DNA of 64,000 nucleotides, taken from the NCBI RefSeq assembly GCF_017876755.1, contig NZ_JAGIOO010000001.1:2961786-3025785 (forward strand), written 5' to 3'. The position numbers were made by a program, and so were the translations under genes. This document shows, in pieces, positions 44,901-54,606 of this stretch (within the stretch, counting starts at the first letter, position 1; the number at the start of each line of letters is the position of its first letter). The stretch is from Crossiella equi. Lineage in GTDB: Bacteria > Actinomycetota > Actinomycetes > Mycobacteriales > Pseudonocardiaceae. Below the pieces are notes generated by a model. It had not been told where the DNA came from. It saw nothing but the letters and a program-made list of their open reading frames with translations, and did not search any database.

Positions 44901-45851
44901 TCAGTTCGCCGCGCCCGTTCTGTCCCCAGGACGACTCGGCCTGGGTCCCTTCTCGGCCACCGGTTCCGGCACCTCCCGCAGCAGCAGCCCCAGCTCGGCG
45001 CGCATCAGCCTCGGCGCCAGCCGGCGCAGCGCGGCCTCGGGCAGCAGCCGCAGCACCCACTGGGCGGGCGCGGACTCCAGCGGCAGCAGCGTGCTGCTGC
45101 CCAGCACCCGCAGCAGGTTCTCCTTGCCCGCCCGGGCCAGGCCCGCGCACAGCTCGTCCACCACGGCCGCCTCCAGCGCCCGCAGCTGTGCCACCGCCCG
45201 GTCCGCGCCGTACCGGAAGACCATGAGCCGCAAGGTGTTGAAGCTGTTCGCGGCCACGTCGGCCTGGTAGGAGTCCAGGTCGTCGACGATCTCCAGCAGC
45301 AGCCACAGCTTGCGCAGCAGCCACTCGTACTCGGGGTCGTGCGCCTGCCCGCGCGCCATGCCGGTGAGGCGGAGCAGGCCGAAGAAGTCGCTGGAGCGGA
45401 TGCGCAGGACATCGGCCAGCACCTCGTCGGTCAGCTCGACCTCGCCGAGCAGCACCTCGCCCTCCAGGCGGTAGTACCGCTCCAGGTCGTCCAGCACCTC
45501 CTCCAGCTCCGGCACGTACAGCCCGTGGCCCTGGGCCAGCTCGCGCATCCGCCGCTTCCAGGCGCCGTCGGCGACCGTGGAGCTGCCCCGGGTCTGCGCG
45601 TGCTCGTAGGCGGCGTCGCCCACGTAGACCAGGGCCAGCCACTGCACGATCAGCGGTTGCAGCAGCCCGTACTCGGCGGGGGTGCAGCCCAGCATCCGCC
45701 GGTAGTCCTCGCCGCCCTTGAGCCGCAGCACCTGGGTGCCCTTGAGCGTGGCCGTGTACGGCACGGCCGGTTCGCCCCACGCGGGGTGCTGGGGCGCGCG
45801 GTAGACGATCTCGGTGATCCGGTCGAGGGATGTGTCGCGTCGGAGGGGCAC
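44901..45851 (-). CDS. tandem-paralogue family member E, terpene-synthase-like helical protein
   Basis: A 316-residue protein, first of the five-gene set. Blocks: YVGDAAYEHAQTRGSSTVAD, LERYYRLEGEVLLGEVEL, IRSSDFFGLLRL, LEIVDDLDSYQADVAANSFN and TLRLMVFRYGADRA. DDLDSYQAD is the best match of the five to a class I terpene-synthase NSE motif, and the spacing from the aspartate-type region (about 135 residues) is normal for those enzymes. GTG 45851 is preceded by a perfect dyad. No prenyl-diphosphate synthase or P450 is nearby. Confidence 0.75.
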   Translation of the reverse strand: MPLRRDTSLDRITEIVYRAPQHPAWGEPAVPYTATLKGTQVLRLKGGEDYRRMLGCTPAEYGLLQPLIVQWLALVYVGDAAYEHAQTRGSSTVADGAWKRRMRELAQGHGLYVPELEEVLDDLERYYRLEGEVLLGEVELTDEVLADVLRIRSSDFFGLLRLTGMARGQAHDPEYEWLLRKLWLLLEIVDDLDSYQADVAANSFNTLRLMVFRYGADRAVAQLRALEAAVVDELCAGLARAGKENLLRVLGSSTLLPLESAPAQWVLRLLPEAALRRLAPRLMRAELGLLLREVPEPVAEKGPRPSRPGDRTGAAN

Positions 45852-45863
45852 CGGTCTCTTCTA

Positions 45864-45881
45864 GCACCGGATTTCCGGTGC
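45864..45881. promoter_or_regulatory. dyad operator candidate upstream of paralogue E
   Basis: Perfect 8-bp arms GCACCGGA/TCCGGTGC with a 2-bp centre, 12 nt upstream of the paralogue E start and in the divergent gap to the nuclease gene. Size and position fit a repressor site. Confidence 0.5.
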
Positions 45882-45942
45882 ACCCCAGACAAGAAACCGG
45901 GGGCGGCAGAAGTGCCCGGGCAGAACTGTCGGTGGGGTGCCC

Positions 45943-45948
45943 TACCGT
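45943..45948 (+). promoter_or_regulatory. candidate -10 box (leaderless)
   Basis: TACCGT ends 8 nt before ATG 45957. Confidence 0.45.
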
Positions 45949-45956
45949 CGGAGCCG

Positions 45957-47693
45957 ATGAACGCCGACCACCGGCCCGGTGCCGTCCAGCAGCAGCTGTC
46001 CTTCGAGCAGCTGGGCACACCGCTGTCCGAGGTCACCTTCGTGGTGGTCGACCTCGAGACCACCGGCGGCCGCGCGGACGGCGACGCGATCACCGAGTTC
46101 GGCGCGGTCAAGGTGCGCGGCGGCGTGCTGCTGGGCGAGTTCGGCACACTGGTCGACCCGGAGCGCGGCATCCCGCCGGAGGTGGTGGCGCTGACCGGCA
46201 TCACCGAGGCCATGGTGCGCACCGCGCCCAAGCTGAGCGAGGTGCTGCCCGCGTTCCTGGAGTTCGCGCGCGGCGAGGTGCCCACGGTGCTGGTGGCGCA
46301 CAACGCCCCGTTCGACGTGGGCTTCCTCAAGGCGGCGTGCCGGCGGTTGGGCTACGAGTGGCCCGCGGTGCAGACGCTGTGCACGGTCCGCCTGGCCCGC
46401 CGCACGCTCTCCCGCGAGGAGGCGCCGAGCTGCCGCCTGTCCGCGCTGGCGGCCCTGTTCGGCGCGGCGGTCACCCCCAACCACCGGGCGCTGGACGACG
46501 CGAAGGCCACGGTCGACGTGCTGCACGCCCTGCTCGAACGCGTGGGCTCGCACGGCGTGCACTCGCTGGAGGAGCTGCTGGGCTTCCTGCCCGAGGTCAC
46601 CCCGGCGCAGCGCCGCAAGCGGGGCCTGGCCGCGGGCCTGCCCGAGACCCCGGGTGTGTACCTGTTCCGGGGCCCGCGGGAGGAGGTCCTCTACGTCGGC
46701 ACGGCCACGAACCTGCGCCGCCGGGTGGGCCAGTACTTCACCGCGGCCGAGACCCGGGCCCGCGTGCGCGACATGGTGGCCTTCGCCGTCCGCGTCGACC
46801 ACGTGGAGTGCGCCCACCCGCTGGAGGCCCAGGTCCGGGAGCTGCGCCTGCTGGCCGCCCACCGCCCGCGCTACAACCGCCGCTCCACCCAGCCGCACCG
46901 GGCCTGGTGGGTGGTCCTCACCGACGAGGCCTTCCCGCGCCTGTCCGTGGTGGCCAAACCCCGCGCGGGCGCGCTGGGCCCGTTCCAGTCGAAGTCGGCG
47001 GCCGACCTGGCGGTGGCGGCGATCCACGAGGCCATCCCGCTGCGCCAGTGCACCCAGCGCATCCCGGCCCGGGGCGCCCAGGGCCGCCCGTGCGTGCTGG
47101 CCGAGATGCAGCGCTGCGCGGCCCCGTGCGCGGGCCGCCAGTCCACGCAGGACTACGCCCCCGCGGTCACCCGCCTGCGGGCCCTGGTCGAGGGCCGCGA
47201 CGACTCCCCGGTGCACGACCTGCTGGCCCAGCTGACCGACTACGCCACCACCGAACGCTTCGAGCAGGCGGGCCTGCACCGCGACCGCGTCCTGGGCCTG
47301 GTCAAGGCTCTGGACCGGGGCCAGCGCCTGACCTCCCTGGCCGCCATCCCGGAGCTCATCGCGGCCCGGCCGGACGGCACGGGCGGCTGGTGGTTCGCGG
47401 TCGTCCGCCACGGCAGGCTCGCCTCCGCGGGCGGCGCGCCCCGGGGCGTGGCCCCCATGCCGGTGGTCGAGCTGCTGGTGAAGTCCGCGGAGACGGTCGT
47501 GCCCGGGGAGGGCCCACTCCGCGGCGCCTCCCCGGAGGAGACCCGGGTGGTGCTGCGCTGGCTGGAGCAACCGGGCACCCGCCTGGTCCGCACCACCGAC
47601 AACTGGCACTCCCCGGCCCGCTCCGCCGCCCGCTGGCGCTCCTGGCTCACGCGGGCGGAGTCCGCCCGGCAGGGCTACGCCGGGGCGGACTGA
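45957..47693 (+). CDS. DEDD exonuclease/GIY-YIG endonuclease fusion (Rv2191-like)
   Basis: A 578-residue protein. The N-terminal DnaQ-type 3'-5' exonuclease (about 25-195) has VVVDLETTGG, HNAPFDVGFL and NHRALDDAKATV. A UvrC/Cho-type GIY-YIG domain follows (about 220-310) with GVYLFRG...VLYVGTATNLRRRVGQYF, then a cysteine-bearing region (CVLAEMQRCAAPCAG) and a UvrB-binding-like helical pair. The architecture and position next to trpD/qcr genes match Rv2191. Role: DNA repair, cutting and trimming damaged strands, inferred from domains. Confidence 0.92.
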   Translation: MNADHRPGAVQQQLSFEQLGTPLSEVTFVVVDLETTGGRADGDAITEFGAVKVRGGVLLGEFGTLVDPERGIPPEVVALTGITEAMVRTAPKLSEVLPAFLEFARGEVPTVLVAHNAPFDVGFLKAACRRLGYEWPAVQTLCTVRLARRTLSREEAPSCRLSALAALFGAAVTPNHRALDDAKATVDVLHALLERVGSHGVHSLEELLGFLPEVTPAQRRKRGLAAGLPETPGVYLFRGPREEVLYVGTATNLRRRVGQYFTAAETRARVRDMVAFAVRVDHVECAHPLEAQVRELRLLAAHRPRYNRRSTQPHRAWWVVLTDEAFPRLSVVAKPRAGALGPFQSKSAADLAVAAIHEAIPLRQCTQRIPARGAQGRPCVLAEMQRCAAPCAGRQSTQDYAPAVTRLRALVEGRDDSPVHDLLAQLTDYATTERFEQAGLHRDRVLGLVKALDRGQRLTSLAAIPELIAARPDGTGGWWFAVVRHGRLASAGGAPRGVAPMPVVELLVKSAETVVPGEGPLRGASPEETRVVLRWLEQPGTRLVRTTDNWHSPARSAARWRSWLTRAESARQGYAGAD

Positions 47694-47699
47694 GCCGGG

Positions 47700-47978
47700 T
47701 CAGTCGATGCCGATGTTGAACGCGGCGTCGGTGTCGGCCTTGGAGTAGGAGCGGAACGCGATGTGCGTGTCGGTGTTCAGCACGCCCGCGACCTTGCCGA
47801 TGCGCCCCGGCACCAGCTCGGCCAGGTCCTCGTGCCGCGCGACCTGCACCACGGCGATGAGGTCCACGTCCCCCGCGCAGGAGTAGACCTCCAGCACGCC
47901 GTCGAACTCCGCGATGGTCTGCGCGGCCTCCGGGATGCTCGCGGCGTCGGACTGGATCAGCACGATGGCCTTGATCAC
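47700..47978 (-). CDS. stand-alone Lrp/AsnC ligand-binding (RAM) domain protein
   Basis: A 92-residue protein: only the RAM/AsnC C-terminal domain (IKAIVLIQSDAASIPEAA, VYSCAGDVDLIAVVQV, GKVAGVLNTDTHIAF), with no HTH. Such single-domain proteins may bind amino acids and modulate full-length AsnC regulators. GTG 47978 has GGGAG upstream; the frame opens 17 codons earlier without support. Convergent with the Rv2191-like gene, 6 bp apart. Confidence 0.85.
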   Translation of the reverse strand: MIKAIVLIQSDAASIPEAAQTIAEFDGVLEVYSCAGDVDLIAVVQVARHEDLAELVPGRIGKVAGVLNTDTHIAFRSYSKADTDAAFNIGID

Positions 47979-48025
47979 GGTGCGCTCCCTGGTGCGGTGG
48001 TGCCTTGGCTGTGCCGCGATCGTAG

Positions 48026-48643
48026 TCACGGCCGGGCCAGCAGCGAGTCACCGGCCTGCCCGAGCAGCCACTCCGCGCCCTCGTCCCAGCCCAGGCCCAG
48101 CTCCCGCACGGTCCGCCAGGCCGGGAAGCCGAAGTAGAACCACAGCGCGCGCTCGGCCTCGGCCCGCGTCAGGCCCTCCCGAACGCCCGCGCTGGCCAGC
48201 AATGTCGCCGCCGCGTCGGCCAGCCGCTCGCGGACCAGCCTCGTGGCCAGCGCCGCCGCCTCGGCCACCTCCGGGTGCGCGTCCCGGTTGTCCAGCAGCA
48301 CCGACAGCGTGCGCTCCTGGCTCTGCCGCACCCGCGCCGTGCCCGCCGCCAGCAGCGACAGCACCTCCGCCGCGTCACCCGCCCGCGCGATCGCCTCGTG
48401 CGCGCGCACCGCCAGCTCGTCGGCGGCCCCAGCCCTGGTCAGCGCCAGCAGCACCGCCGCCTTGTTGCCCACGCTGGTGTACACGGTGTTCACCGCGACC
48501 CCGGCCGCCTCGGCGATGGCCGCCACGCTCGTGCGCGCGTACCCGCGCTCGGCGAACAGCCGCCCGGCCGCCGCCAGGATCGCCTGCCGGGTCAGCCCGG
48601 CGCTCCGGTCCCGCAGCGGGGAGGAATAGGAACGGGAGTCCAT
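48026..48643 (-). CDS. TetR-family regulator of the adjacent FAD monooxygenase
   Basis: A 205-residue regulator with a TetR HTH at about 20-65 (AAGRLFAERGYARTSVAAIAEAAGVAV) and an uncharacterised C-terminal ligand domain with Arg/Ala-rich helices. Divergent from an FAD monooxygenase, with a perfect 10-bp inverted repeat spanning the shared promoter. Regulation of that enzyme and itself is the likely job. Confidence 0.85.
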   Translation of the reverse strand: MDSRSYSSPLRDRSAGLTRQAILAAAGRLFAERGYARTSVAAIAEAAGVAVNTVYTSVGNKAAVLLALTRAGAADELAVRAHEAIARAGDAAEVLSLLAAGTARVRQSQERTLSVLLDNRDAHPEVAEAAALATRLVRERLADAAATLLASAGVREGLTRAEAERALWFYFGFPAWRTVRELGLGWDEGAEWLLGQAGDSLLARP

Positions 48644-48646
48644 GAC

Positions 48647-48691
48647 TTCATAGTAACGTGCCTCAATTCATTGGAGACTCATTACTATGAA
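48647..48691. promoter_or_regulatory. operator candidate for the TetR/monooxygenase pair
   Basis: TTCATAGTAA (48647-48656) and its exact complement TTACTATGAA (48682-48691), 25 bp apart. It covers the sequence between both start codons and the first codons of the monooxygenase. Confidence 0.7.
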
Positions 48692-50078
48692 TTCTCATGA
48701 CACCATCGTCGTCGGGGCGGGCCCGGTGGGCCTCTGGACGGCCGCGGAGCTGGCCCGGGGCGGCGGACGGCCGCTGGTCCTGGACCGGGCGGTGGAGCGC
48801 AGCCCGCACTCCAAGGCGCTGGGCATCCACCCGCACACGCTTGAGGTGCTGGCCATGCGCGGCCAGGAACAGGCCTTCCTGGACGGCGGGCTGCCCGTGC
48901 CGGACTGGCACTTCGGCATGCTGGCCACCCGCCTGGACTTCCGGGACCTGGCCACCCCGTTCCCGTTCATGCTGGCCCATCCCCAGCTGCGCACCGAGGA
49001 GCTGCTGGAACAACAGGCCCGGGCACTCGGGGTGGTCATCCGACGCGGGCACCAGGTCGTCGGGCTGGCGCAGGACGAGCGCGGGGTGCGGCTGCGGGTG
49101 CAGGGCCCAGACGGTGAGCACGAGCTGACCGCGGAGCACGTGGTCGGGGCGGACGGCGCGGGCAGCGCGGTGCGCCGGGCGGCGGGCTTCGACTTCCCGG
49201 GCACCGACTCGACCGTGTTCGGCCATCTGGGGGACGTGCTCCTGGCCGAGCCGCCCGAGAAGCCCCGGTCCTGGCACAACGAGCACGGCGCGCTGATCGT
49301 GGCCCCCCTGCCGGGCGGCCGGTGGCGGGTCACCGGCACGGTGACAGACCCGGTCGCGGCGGAGCCGACGCTTGCGTTCCTGCGGGACATGGCGCGGCGG
49401 GTCGCGGGCACCGACTTCGGCATGCACTCGCCGGTGTGGCTGTCCCGGTTCGGCAACGCCACCCGGCTGGTGACGGAGTACCGGCGGGGACGGGTGTTCC
49501 TGGCTGGCGATGCCGCGCACATCAACTTCCCGGCGGGCGGGGTCGGGCTGAACGTGGGTGTCCAGGACGCGATGAACCTGGGCTGGAAGCTCGCCGCGGT
49601 CCAGTCCGGACGGGCCGGGGAAGCCCTGCTCGACAGCTACCACCGGGAACGGCACCCGGTGGGGGTGGCACTCGGCGAGCACACCCAGGCGCAGACCGCG
49701 CTGATCACCGCCACCACCCCCGAGGGCCGGGCGCTGCGGCGGTTCGTCGAGGACCTGCTGCGCAGCCACCCCGGGGTCGCCACCGGGGTGGCGAACCTGA
49801 TCACCGCCCTGGACGTGTCCTACCCGGACGGGCCGCGCCTGGCGGCTTCCCGCGAGCAGCTGCGCCTGTTGCGCGAGGCCCGGCCAGTGCTGCTCACCCA
49901 GGAGCCGCCGTCACCGGAGCTCACCGCGCTGGCCGTCCGCACCGACCTGCGGCTGCACGTGATCGGGTTCGACCACCCGGGGACGACGGTGCTGGTGCGG
50001 CCGGACGGGCACGTCTGGGCGGCCGGGGACTCGGCGGAGGTGCTGGCCAAGGCGATGGCGGAGCTGCCCCTGCGGTGA
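48687..50078 (+). CDS. FAD-dependent aromatic monooxygenase
   Basis: A 463-residue class A flavoprotein hydroxylase: N-terminal GAGPVGLWTAAELARGG, VVGADGAGSAVRRAAG (the DG motif) and a C-terminal GDAAHINFPAGGVGLNVGVQDAMNLGWKLA (the GD motif). Resembles the PheA/TfdB and polyketide-hydroxylase (RdmE) group, which hydroxylate phenols or polyketide rings using NADPH. The TetR next door suggests induction by an aromatic ligand. SD GGAG lies about 10 nt before ATG 48687. Confidence 0.87.
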   Translation: MNSHDTIVVGAGPVGLWTAAELARGGGRPLVLDRAVERSPHSKALGIHPHTLEVLAMRGQEQAFLDGGLPVPDWHFGMLATRLDFRDLATPFPFMLAHPQLRTEELLEQQARALGVVIRRGHQVVGLAQDERGVRLRVQGPDGEHELTAEHVVGADGAGSAVRRAAGFDFPGTDSTVFGHLGDVLLAEPPEKPRSWHNEHGALIVAPLPGGRWRVTGTVTDPVAAEPTLAFLRDMARRVAGTDFGMHSPVWLSRFGNATRLVTEYRRGRVFLAGDAAHINFPAGGVGLNVGVQDAMNLGWKLAAVQSGRAGEALLDSYHRERHPVGVALGEHTQAQTALITATTPEGRALRRFVEDLLRSHPGVATGVANLITALDVSYPDGPRLAASREQLRLLREARPVLLTQEPPSPELTALAVRTDLRLHVIGFDHPGTTVLVRPDGHVWAAGDSAEVLAKAMAELPLR

Positions 50079-50097
50079 CCCCGCCCGGCGCACAAAA

Positions 50098-50131
50098 GCG
50101 GCGGCCCCGGGAAAGATCCCGGGGCCGCCGC
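50098..50131. terminator. bidirectional terminator
   Basis: Perfect 14-bp stem (GCGGCGGCCCCGGG and complement), 6-nt loop, between the monooxygenase and qcrB. Confidence 0.8.
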
Positions 50132-50146
50132 CGTGGTCTGGCCAGC

Positions 50147-51802
50147 TCAGTCCTTGGGCGCCGACGGCTTGCCCGCCGTCAGCTCGCGGGTGTTGTCCCC
50201 GCCCCGCAGGTGGCCTTCGTGCCGCTCGCGCCGCAGCGCCTCGGTCTCCTCGGCCGGGTCCGGGCGGAGCAGGCTGCCCGCGACCGGTTCGCCCGCCGCG
50301 CCCAGGGCGTTCATCTTGGTCGGCACCGAGGAGCCCTGGTAGGCCAGGGGCACCGGGTGGCCGTGGTCGTCCACCGGGCCCAGCGGCTGGTGGACCTCGA
50401 TGAAGGCGCCGTGCGGCAGGCGCTTCACGATGCCGGTCTCCACACCGTGCTCCAGGACCTCGCGGTCGCGGTGCTGGGCACCGAGGCAGAGGCGGTAGGT
50501 CACGATGTAGGCGATCGGCGGCAGGACGATCAGACCGATGCGGCCGCCCCAGGTCATCGCGTTCAGCGAGATGTTGAACTGGTACGCGATGATGTCGTTG
50601 AAGCCGGACAGCATCATCACCATGAAGAAGGTGATGGCCATCGCGCCGATCGCCGTGCGCACCGGCACGTCGCGCGGGCGCTGGAGCAGGTTGTGGTGCG
50701 CGTCGTCCTTGGTCAGCTTGCGCTCGATCCACGGGTAGAGGATCGCCGCGGTGACGCAGAAGCCGATCGAGCCCATGAACGGGATGAACGGCGCCGGGAT
50801 GGTGAACCCGAAGATGTAGGTCTCCCACGCCGGCCACAGGCGGATCAGACCGTCCGTCCACGCCATGTACCAGTCGGGCTGGGTGCCCGCCGAGATGTGC
50901 GAGGCGTTGTACGGGCCGAAGTTCCAGATCGGGTTGATCTGGAAGAGACCGCCCATCAGCGCGATCACACCGACGGTGACGGCGAAGAAGCCGCCGCCCT
51001 TGGCCGCGAAGACCGGCATGATGCGCACGCCGACCACGTTGTTCTCGGTGCGGCCGACACCCGGGAACTGGGTGTGCTTCTGGTACCAGACCAGCGCGAG
51101 GTGCACCGCGACCAGGCCGAGGATGATGCCCGGCAGCAGCAGGATGTGCACCGTGTAGAGCCTCGGGATGATCTCCGTGCCGGGGAACTCCCCGCCGAAG
51201 AGCGCCCAGTGCACCCAGGTGCCGAGCACCGGGATCGTCAGGATCAGGCCGGACATGATGCGCAGACCGGAACCGGACAGCAGGTCGTCGGGCAGCGAGT
51301 AGCCGGTGAAGCCCTCGAACATGCCCAGCACGAACAGCAGGATGCCGATGATCCAGTTGACCTCACGCGGGCGGCGGAACGCGCCGGTGAAGAACACGCG
51401 GAACATGTGCGCCACGATCGCGGCCATGAACAGCAGCGCCGCCCAGTGGTGCACCTGGCGGGCGAACAGACCGCCCCGGACCTCGAAGGAGATGTGCAGC
51501 GCGGACTCGAAGGCCCGCGACATCCACACGTCCTTCAGGTTCGTGAACACGCCGTTGTACTGGACCTCCTCCATGGAGGGGTCGAAGAACAGGGCGAGGT
51601 AGGTGCCGGACAGCAGCAGCACGATGAAGCTGTACAGCGCGATCTCACCGAGCATGAACGACCAGTGCGTCGGGAAGACCTTGTTGATCTGGCGGCGGAG
51701 CCCGGCCGCGAGGTGGTACCGGTCGTCGGCCCACTTGGCCGCGCCACCGGCCGCACGAGCGGCGGGGTTCGCCTGCTTGGTCGGCTGGGTGATGGAACTC
51801 AT
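50147..51802 (-). CDS. qcrB: cytochrome bcc complex cytochrome b subunit
   Basis: A 551-residue quinol oxidase subunit of the actinobacterial bcc complex, a membrane protein with eight or nine helices and heme-ligand histidine pairs ([21 protein letters not shown]) plus the Q-site [20 protein letters not shown]-type segment and a long charged C-terminal tail. Last of qcrC-qcrA-qcrB on the minus strand; ATG 51802 overlaps the qcrA stop. Works with QcrA, QcrC and the aa3 oxidase as a supercomplex. Confidence 0.95.
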   Translation of the reverse strand: MSSITQPTKQANPAARAAGGAAKWADDRYHLAAGLRRQINKVFPTHWSFMLGEIALYSFIVLLLSGTYLALFFDPSMEEVQYNGVFTNLKDVWMSRAFESALHISFEVRGGLFARQVHHWAALLFMAAIVAHMFRVFFTGAFRRPREVNWIIGILLFVLGMFEGFTGYSLPDDLLSGSGLRIMSGLILTIPVLGTWVHWALFGGEFPGTEIIPRLYTVHILLLPGIILGLVAVHLALVWYQKHTQFPGVGRTENNVVGVRIMPVFAAKGGGFFAVTVGVIALMGGLFQINPIWNFGPYNASHISAGTQPDWYMAWTDGLIRLWPAWETYIFGFTIPAPFIPFMGSIGFCVTAAILYPWIERKLTKDDAHHNLLQRPRDVPVRTAIGAMAITFFMVMMLSGFNDIIAYQFNISLNAMTWGGRIGLIVLPPIAYIVTYRLCLGAQHRDREVLEHGVETGIVKRLPHGAFIEVHQPLGPVDDHGHPVPLAYQGSSVPTKMNALGAAGEPVAGSLLRPDPAEETEALRRERHEGHLRGGDNTRELTAGKPSAPKD

Positions 51803-52935
51803 GGCTTACGCTCCCAGTAGGCCGGGCCCACAGGCTCGATGAAGTCGCCGCGAGCCACGAGGTAGCCCGTCTCCGGGTCCACTTCGATGGGCAGCTGGGG
51901 CAGCGACCGGGTCGCCGGGCCGAAGATCGGCTTGGCGTAGTGGAACACGTCGAACTGCGACTGGTGGCACGGGCAGAGCAGGCGGCCGGTCTGCTGCTCG
52001 AACAGCGAGGTCGGGCAGCCCAGGTGGGTGCAGACCTTCGAGTAGGCGTACAGGTCGCCGTAGTTGAAGTCGGCCTGGCCGGAGCGCTTGACCACGTTCT
52101 GGCCCGGGCGCAGACGGATGAGCATCACCGGGTTGTCCGAGCGGCGCAGCGCCTGGAGCAGCTTGTGGTGCGCGTCCTCGCCCTGCGAGTCGGTCAGCCG
52201 GTACGGGAAGACGGTCTCGAAGCCACCCGGCTCCACGTCCTCCGGGCGGACCAGCACGACCTCGTCGGGCTTGCCGGTGTCGCGGCGGAGGAAGACCTTC
52301 TCGTTCGGGGTCTTCTTCTTCCAGCCGGTGGTGTTGAGCGCGCCGTCCGGGTTGAAGGCGTCCGGGGAGCGGACCAGGCCACCGATGGCGAACACACCCA
52401 CACCCAGGCCGAACACCGTGCCCGCGCCCATCAGGGTGCGGCGGATCAGCGAGCGGCGGCCGATCTCGGCCTTGGTGCCGGAGTCGGCGAGCAGCGCGAC
52501 CGCGGTCTGCTTGTCGAACTCGCTGGACCCGCCGTCGTGGCGGTCCTGCACCGCGACCTCGTGCGGCAGCAGCTGCTTGGCGTAGGCGATGACGCCCACG
52601 CCGATGCCGGTGATCGACAGGCCCAGGGTCAGGCCCATCATCGGGGTGTAGAGGTCGAACAGGAAGCTGCCCGGCTGGTCCGGGGCCACGTACTCCCAGG
52701 GCCAGAACAGGTAGACGCCGATGAAGGCGAGCCCGGAGACGATGCCCAGGCCGAACCAGGCCGCGACCTTGCGCTCGGTGCGGCGCTCGGCCCGCGTGCC
52801 CGGGACCGGGAAGGCCGGGTCGCGGTGCTTGAGCTCGACGCCGTCCGCGGCCAGGCCGCGGGTGACCAGCTCGTCCCGGCTGAGGTCGGCGAGCTCCGCC
52901 TCGCTCGGGGTGTTCTTGTCGTGCGACTCGCTCAT
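51799..52935 (-). CDS. qcrA: cytochrome bcc complex Rieske iron-sulfur subunit
   Basis: A 378-residue protein with the three N-terminal membrane helices usual in actinobacteria and a C-terminal Rieske domain whose cluster ligands are in [16 protein letters not shown] and [12 protein letters not shown] 52935 is used because it overlaps the qcrC stop (ATGA); a GTG 18 nt upstream is less likely. Transfers electrons from quinol to QcrC. Confidence 0.95.
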   Translation of the reverse strand: MSESHDKNTPSEAELADLSRDELVTRGLAADGVELKHRDPAFPVPGTRAERRTERKVAAWFGLGIVSGLAFIGVYLFWPWEYVAPDQPGSFLFDLYTPMMGLTLGLSITGIGVGVIAYAKQLLPHEVAVQDRHDGGSSEFDKQTAVALLADSGTKAEIGRRSLIRRTLMGAGTVFGLGVGVFAIGGLVRSPDAFNPDGALNTTGWKKKTPNEKVFLRRDTGKPDEVVLVRPEDVEPGGFETVFPYRLTDSQGEDAHHKLLQALRRSDNPVMLIRLRPGQNVVKRSGQADFNYGDLYAYSKVCTHLGCPTSLFEQQTGRLLCPCHQSQFDVFHYAKPIFGPATRSLPQLPIEVDPETGYLVARGDFIEPVGPAYWERKP

Positions 52936-53738
52936 GCCCTGCTCCCGATCCACACGGTCACGCCGACGAGCGCGGCGAGGCCGATGATCCAGATGGCCAG
53001 GCCCTCGGTGGCCGGGCCGAACCCGCCCAGCGGGTGGCCACCCGCGTTGTTGTTGCCGTCGGTCACCGACTTGACGTAGGCGATGATGTCCTTCTTCTCC
53101 TGCGGCGACAGCTGCCGGTCGGAGAACTTCGGCATGTTCTGCGGGCCGGTGAGCATCGCGGTGTAGATCTGCTCCTCGGACACCCCGTCGAGCGTGGGCG
53201 CGAACTTGCCGGAGGACAGCGCGCCGCCGCGACCGGTGAAGTTGTGGCAGGAGGCGCAGTTGAGCCGGAACAGCTCACCGCCGCGCGCGGAGTTGTCGCC
53301 CCGCAGCTCCTTGCCGCTCTCCTGCGGCAGCACGGGGCCGCCGCCCTTGGTCTGGACGAAGGCCGCGAGCGCGTCGATCTGCTCGCTGTTGAACTTGGCC
53401 GGCTTGCGGATGGCCTGGGCTTCCTGGCGGGCCATCGGCATGCGGCCGGAGGACACCTGGAAGTACACCGCCGCCTCGCCCACGCCGATCAGGCTCGGGC
53501 CGCGGTCCTTCTCGCCCTGCAGGTTCGCGCCGTGGCAGGAGATGCAGGCGGTGTTGTAGAGCTGCTCGCCCTGCTGGACCTTGGTGGGGTCCGCCTGCGC
53601 GTTGGCGGTCTGCGGCTCGGGCAGCAGGCCCATGTACAGCGCGCCCGAGCCGACGAGCGCGAAGCCGAGGGCGAGCAGGCCGGACAGGCGGCGCCTGAGC
53701 TTGGCCCGCTTCCTGGCCCGATCGTTGTTGGTGGTCAT
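52932..53738 (-). CDS. qcrC: cytochrome bcc complex diheme cytochrome c
   Basis: A 268-residue protein with an N-terminal membrane anchor (about 20-42), two c-type heme sites (CISCH near residue 65, CASCH near 161) and a C-terminal helix (about 245-265). The two covalent hemes replace a soluble cytochrome c, passing electrons to CtaC. Axial methionines are plausible at MPMARQ and MPKF. First gene of the qcrCAB set, 79 bp after ctaE. Confidence 0.95.
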   Translation of the reverse strand: MTTNNDRARKRAKLRRRLSGLLALGFALVGSGALYMGLLPEPQTANAQADPTKVQQGEQLYNTACISCHGANLQGEKDRGPSLIGVGEAAVYFQVSSGRMPMARQEAQAIRKPAKFNSEQIDALAAFVQTKGGGPVLPQESGKELRGDNSARGGELFRLNCASCHNFTGRGGALSSGKFAPTLDGVSEEQIYTAMLTGPQNMPKFSDRQLSPQEKKDIIAYVKSVTDGNNNAGGHPLGGFGPATEGLAIWIIGLAALVGVTVWIGSRA

Positions 53739-53817
53739 CTGTGCGGCAACCCTTGCAGTCGAATTCGGGCGTACGCCTTGGGTGGGAGTCTCGGGAACGA
53801 CGGCCCTGGTCAGGCCG

Positions 53818-54429
53818 TCAGGGAACGAGGTAGATGCAGGCGAACAGCCCGATCCACACGATGTCGACGAAGTGCCAGTAGTAGGAGACGACGATCGCGG
53901 CGGTGGCCTGGGCCGGCGTGAACTTGCTCATCTTGGTACGCCAGATCAGGAACACGAACGCGATGAGGCCGCCGACCACGTGCAAACCGTGGAAACCGGT
54001 GGTCAGGTAGAAGACCGTGCCGTAGGCCGAGGAGGCGATGGTCGTGTCGTGGCCGACGACGAGCGTGTAGTACTCGCCGACCTGGCCGCCGACGAAGATC
54101 GCGCCCATGATCAGGGTGAGCACGTACCAACGTCGGAGGCCGAACACGTCACCGCGCTCCGCGGCGAACACACCCATCTGGCAGGTGAACGAGGACGCCA
54201 CGAGGATGGTCGTGAAGACCAGGGCGTACGGCAGGTTCAGCTCGGTGGGCTCCGGTGGCCACTTCCCCGTGTTCTGGGCCTTCACCGTGAAGAACATGGC
54301 GAAGAGCCCAGCGAAGAACATGAGCTCGCTGGACAGCCAGACGATGGTGCCGACGCTGACCATGTTCGGGCGGTTCAGCGAGTGCACCCGTTGGCCGATG
54401 GAGGGCGCAGCAGTTGTCACGCGACGCAT
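53818..54429 (-). CDS. ctaE: cytochrome c oxidase subunit III
   Basis: A 203-residue membrane protein with about five helices and the family signature [17 protein letters not shown] and a C-terminal [15 protein letters not shown]. The length equals what I recall for M. tuberculosis CtaE. Upstream of qcrC on the same strand, so ctaE-qcrCAB are one operon, as in Rv2193-Rv2196. ATG 54429 starts [10 protein letters not shown]. Confidence 0.95.
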   Translation of the reverse strand: MRRVTTAAPSIGQRVHSLNRPNMVSVGTIVWLSSELMFFAGLFAMFFTVKAQNTGKWPPEPTELNLPYALVFTTILVASSFTCQMGVFAAERGDVFGLRRWYVLTLIMGAIFVGGQVGEYYTLVVGHDTTIASSAYGTVFYLTTGFHGLHVVGGLIAFVFLIWRTKMSKFTPAQATAAIVVSYYWHFVDIVWIGLFACIYLVP

Positions 54430-54606
54430 TATGTCCTGCGGCTCCGAGGCTCGCTGGGCCGGGTCCCGCCGAGTTCCCGATCGTGTCCCGTCACACACCC
54501 GGGGTATGCCCCTCCGGGCCGCTCCGCCGGAAGGGCGAAGGCCGGTGGACGCGGGGCGCGCAGTAGCATCCAACTGCCCGAACGACGGATCCGAAGAGGA
54601 CGCGCG

